Assembly (NCBI GenBank): GCA_009785655.1
Contig: WQVW01000083.1
Span: forward strand, 1-7,106
Length of the DNA: 7,106 nt
Source: Oscillospiraceae bacterium
Lineage (GTDB): Bacteria; Bacillota; Clostridia; Oscillospirales; Oscillospiraceae
Direction: 5' to 3'
Translations under genes and position numbers: made by a program
Part shown: in pieces, positions 5,726-7,106 of the stretch
Numbering within the stretch: the stretch's first letter is position 1
Layout: every line of letters begins with the position of its first letter
The notes under the pieces: model-generated
Database searches by the model: none
What the model was told of the DNA's origin: nothing
What the model saw: only the letters and a program-made list of their open reading frames with translations

Positions 5726-5802
5726 TGGCACGCCCGGAGGGACTCGAACCCCCGATCTCATGGTTCGTAGCCATGCACTTTATCCATCTAAGCTACGGGC
5801 GC
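5726..5802 (-). tRNA. tRNA-Arg, anticodon ACG
   Basis: A full 77-base cloverleaf can be drawn. The acceptor is GCGCCCG with CGGGCGT, and the D stem is GCTT with AAGT. The anticodon stem is CATGG with CCATG around the loop CTACGAA, so the anticodon is ACG (5766-5768 on +). The variable region has 5 bases, the T stem is GGGGG with CCCTC and the T loop TTCGAGT. The discriminator is G and the CCA tail is encoded. A34 is expected to be edited to inosine by TadA so that it reads CGU, CGC and CGA. The first acceptor pair is G1·U72 rather than the more usual G-C. It has its own promoter and terminator, and no other tRNA is adjacent. Confidence 0.97.
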
Positions 5803-5858
5803 ACACTATTTCACTCGCGTCAACCGCCTGTATTTTCAGCAGACCGAAACGCTTAAAC

Positions 5859-5887
5859 ATATTAGCACACTACAAAAGAAAAAGCAA
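5859..5887 (-). promoter_or_regulatory. Promoter of tRNA-Arg
   Basis: On the - strand, TTGCTT (5882-5887), 17 bases, then TAATAT (5859-5864) preceded by TGC (extended -10). Start of transcription would be near 5852, giving a leader of about 50 bases to be removed by RNase P before the mature 5' end at 5802. Confidence 0.65.
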
Positions 5888-5943
5888 GGAAAAGTTTTCG
5901 CAGCTGCGCAAGACTACTGCAACGGCGGTGTGGTTGCTGCACA

Positions 5944-5996
5944 TCGTAGGGACGAATGGCAATCCGCCCCTCCACGGAATCGCGCACGCCCTACGA
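5944..5996. repeat. 53-base element with 8-bp inverted ends
   Basis: TCGTAGGG (5944-5951) and CCCTACGA (5989-5996) are perfect inverted repeats enclosing 37 bases. The interior contains a further imperfect inversion (GGGACG...CGCCCC). The shape recalls short dispersed palindromic units found between genes in many Clostridia. It lies between the divergent promoters of tRNA-Arg and the ABC transporter. No coding function is apparent. Confidence 0.4.
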
Positions 5997-6034
5997 AAAG
6001 TGCGCAATTAGCCACACCCTCCGCGCCGGAGAAC

Positions 6035-6063
6035 TTGCTTTTGCCACAGAGGTATAGTAAAAT
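6035..6063 (+). promoter_or_regulatory. Promoter of the ABC transporter gene
   Basis: TTGCTT (6035-6040), 17 bases, TAAAAT (6058-6063). Start of transcription near 6070 would give a leader of about 30 bases before the ATG at 6102. The gene is divergent from tRNA-Arg, and the two promoters lie about 150 bases apart. Confidence 0.6.
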
Positions 6064-6101
6064 ATACCCGCCACAGTAACGACACAAGCAACGGAGAAGC
6101 T

Positions 6102-7106
6102 ATGAACACAATTCCGAAAATGCTCGCGGAGTTTGCGCGCGGGAATAAACGGTTCTTTTTATTTTCAATAATAGCGTCCGCCGCGGCGGCGCTGCTGGGG
6201 TTTTTGACGCCGCTGATCGTCGGGTTCACGATCGACTCCGTGATCGGGGCAGGGGACGACGCGTCAATGCCTGGACTTGTCATGCGCCTGTATGACTTTC
6301 TCGCCGCGCGTGACTTTTTGCGGAGCGAACTCATGCTCTGCACCGTTTTGGCGACCGTGTGCGCCGCGCTGGCCGGAGTTTTTAACTACCTGTCGCGCAT
6401 AAACATGGCAAAATGCGCTGAGCGGCTTATCGGCAACATGCGCATAAAACTGTTCCGGCACACGCAGAGCCTACCGTTTGAATGGCACACAAAAAACCTT
6501 ACCGGCGACATCATCCAGCGTTGCACCTCGGACGTCGAAACAACCCGGCGTTTTGTGCTATCGCAGCTTATAGAGGTGATCCGAACGGCGATACTGATTG
6601 CCGTCGCGCTTGTCATCATGTTCTCAATCAACACTGTCATGGCGCTGATTGCCACGGCGTTTATGCCGGTGATACTCTGGTATACGATCTACTTTTTCCG
6701 GCGGATCGCCCGGAAATTCCACGAGTGCGACGTGGCCGAGGGCGTTCTGATGGTTAAGGTGCAGGAGAACCTGACCGGCGTCCGCGTAGTGCGTGCGTTC
6801 GGGCGCGAGATTTATGAGCTTGAGCAGTTCGACAAAAAGAACATCGACTACTCAAACAAGTGGATTTCCTTGGGGTACACCTACGGCTTTTTCTGGGGCA
6901 TCGGTGACATTGTTTCGACTATGCAGCTGTTGATGGTGTTGGTGTTCGGATCGTACTTCGCGGCGACCGGTACGATAAGCGTCGGCGACCTGCTTGTGTT
7001 CATCAGTTATACACTGACGATGATGTGGCCGCTACGGCTGCTAGGCAGGATACTGTCAGATATGAGCCAGACCGGCGTCGCGCTCCGGCGGATTCGTGAG
7101 ATTTTC
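6102..7106 (+). CDS. ABC exporter, transmembrane half (3' end outside window)
   Basis: The frame is open for 335 codons to the window edge. The start is supported by GGAG (6093-6096), 5 bases before the ATG. The protein matches the type I ABC exporter transmembrane domain (MsbA/LmrA-like), about 300 residues with six helices. Hydrophobic stretches lie near residues 18-41, 77-97, 162-182, 183-199, 263-286 and 294-312. Family signposts are the coupling-helix region GDIIQRCTSDVE (135-146), ENLTGVRVVRAFGRE (222-236) and GTISVGDLLVF (290-300). The ATP-binding domain, with Walker A, signature and Walker B motifs, should follow beyond the window; a complete protein would be near 580 residues. Many such Clostridial exporters work as heterodimers with a second gene directly downstream, which cannot be seen here. 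The substrate cannot be told from sequence. Confidence 0.94.
   Translation, partial: MNTIPKMLAEFARGNKRFFLFSIIASAAAALLGFLTPLIVGFTIDSVIGAGDDASMPGLVMRLYDFLAARDFLRSELMLCTVLATVCAALAGVFNYLSRINMAKCAERLIGNMRIKLFRHTQSLPFEWHTKNLTGDIIQRCTSDVETTRRFVLSQLIEVIRTAILIAVALVIMFSINTVMALIATAFMPVILWYTIYFFRRIARKFHECDVAEGVLMVKVQENLTGVRVVRAFGREIYELEQFDKKNIDYSNKWISLGYTYGFFWGIGDIVSTMQLLMVLVFGSYFAATGTISVGDLLVFISYTLTMMWPLRLLGRILSDMSQTGVALRRIREIF

Noticed and set aside
5691..6011. 106-codon + strand open frame
   Set aside because: It contains GGTRTPDLMVRSH, the well-known translation artefact of the antisense strand of a tRNA gene.

Overview
The window looks like a chromosomal stretch from a Gram-positive bacterium, most likely an uncultured member of the Clostridia (Bacillota). 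The grounds are an S-layer-homology (SLH) protein, a lipoprotein built from RCC1-like repeats, strong GGAGG-type ribosome binding sites, and IS110 and IS66 elements. The lineage is inferred from gene style and not from a marker gene.

Layout, left to right. (1) 2-685, + strand: C-terminal part of an SLH-domain cell-surface protein, closed by a strong intrinsic terminator (767-808). (2) About 809-1545: a graveyard of mobile-element pieces. It holds the C-terminal end of a serine recombinase (- strand, 1036-1188), abutting a frameshifted C-terminal end of an IS66 transposase (+ strand, 1188-1399), and then a decayed left end of an IS110-type element (- strand, about 1430-1545). (3) About 1546-3247, - strand: an apparently intact IS110-family insertion sequence. 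It carries a 415-aa DEDD/serine transposase, a 128-bp right end with a terminator-like hairpin, and a 321-bp left end that probably encodes a bridge-type guide RNA. (4) 3442-5604, + strand: a 720-aa lipoprotein with 14 RCC1-like repeats and its own promoter. (5) 5726-5802, - strand: tRNA-Arg(ACG) with encoded CCA, promoter and terminator. (6) 6102 to the window end, + strand: transmembrane half of an ABC exporter, open at the right edge.

The most interesting part is the IS110 locus. Its left end contains a promoter-like extended -10 box, a GC-rich hairpin, and a second hairpin whose 20-nt loop carries a 10-mer identical to the element's right terminus. That is the arrangement expected of the donor-binding loop of an IS110 bridge RNA. 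A diverged copy of the promoter and first hairpin lies just beyond the right end. The two copies differ by changes that keep the stem paired only in RNA read from the - strand. The working model is that this IS110 inserted exactly at the left end of an older relative.

The cellular genes (SLH protein, RCC1 lipoprotein, ABC exporter) are envelope-related but appear to be separate transcription units, so no shared pathway can be claimed.
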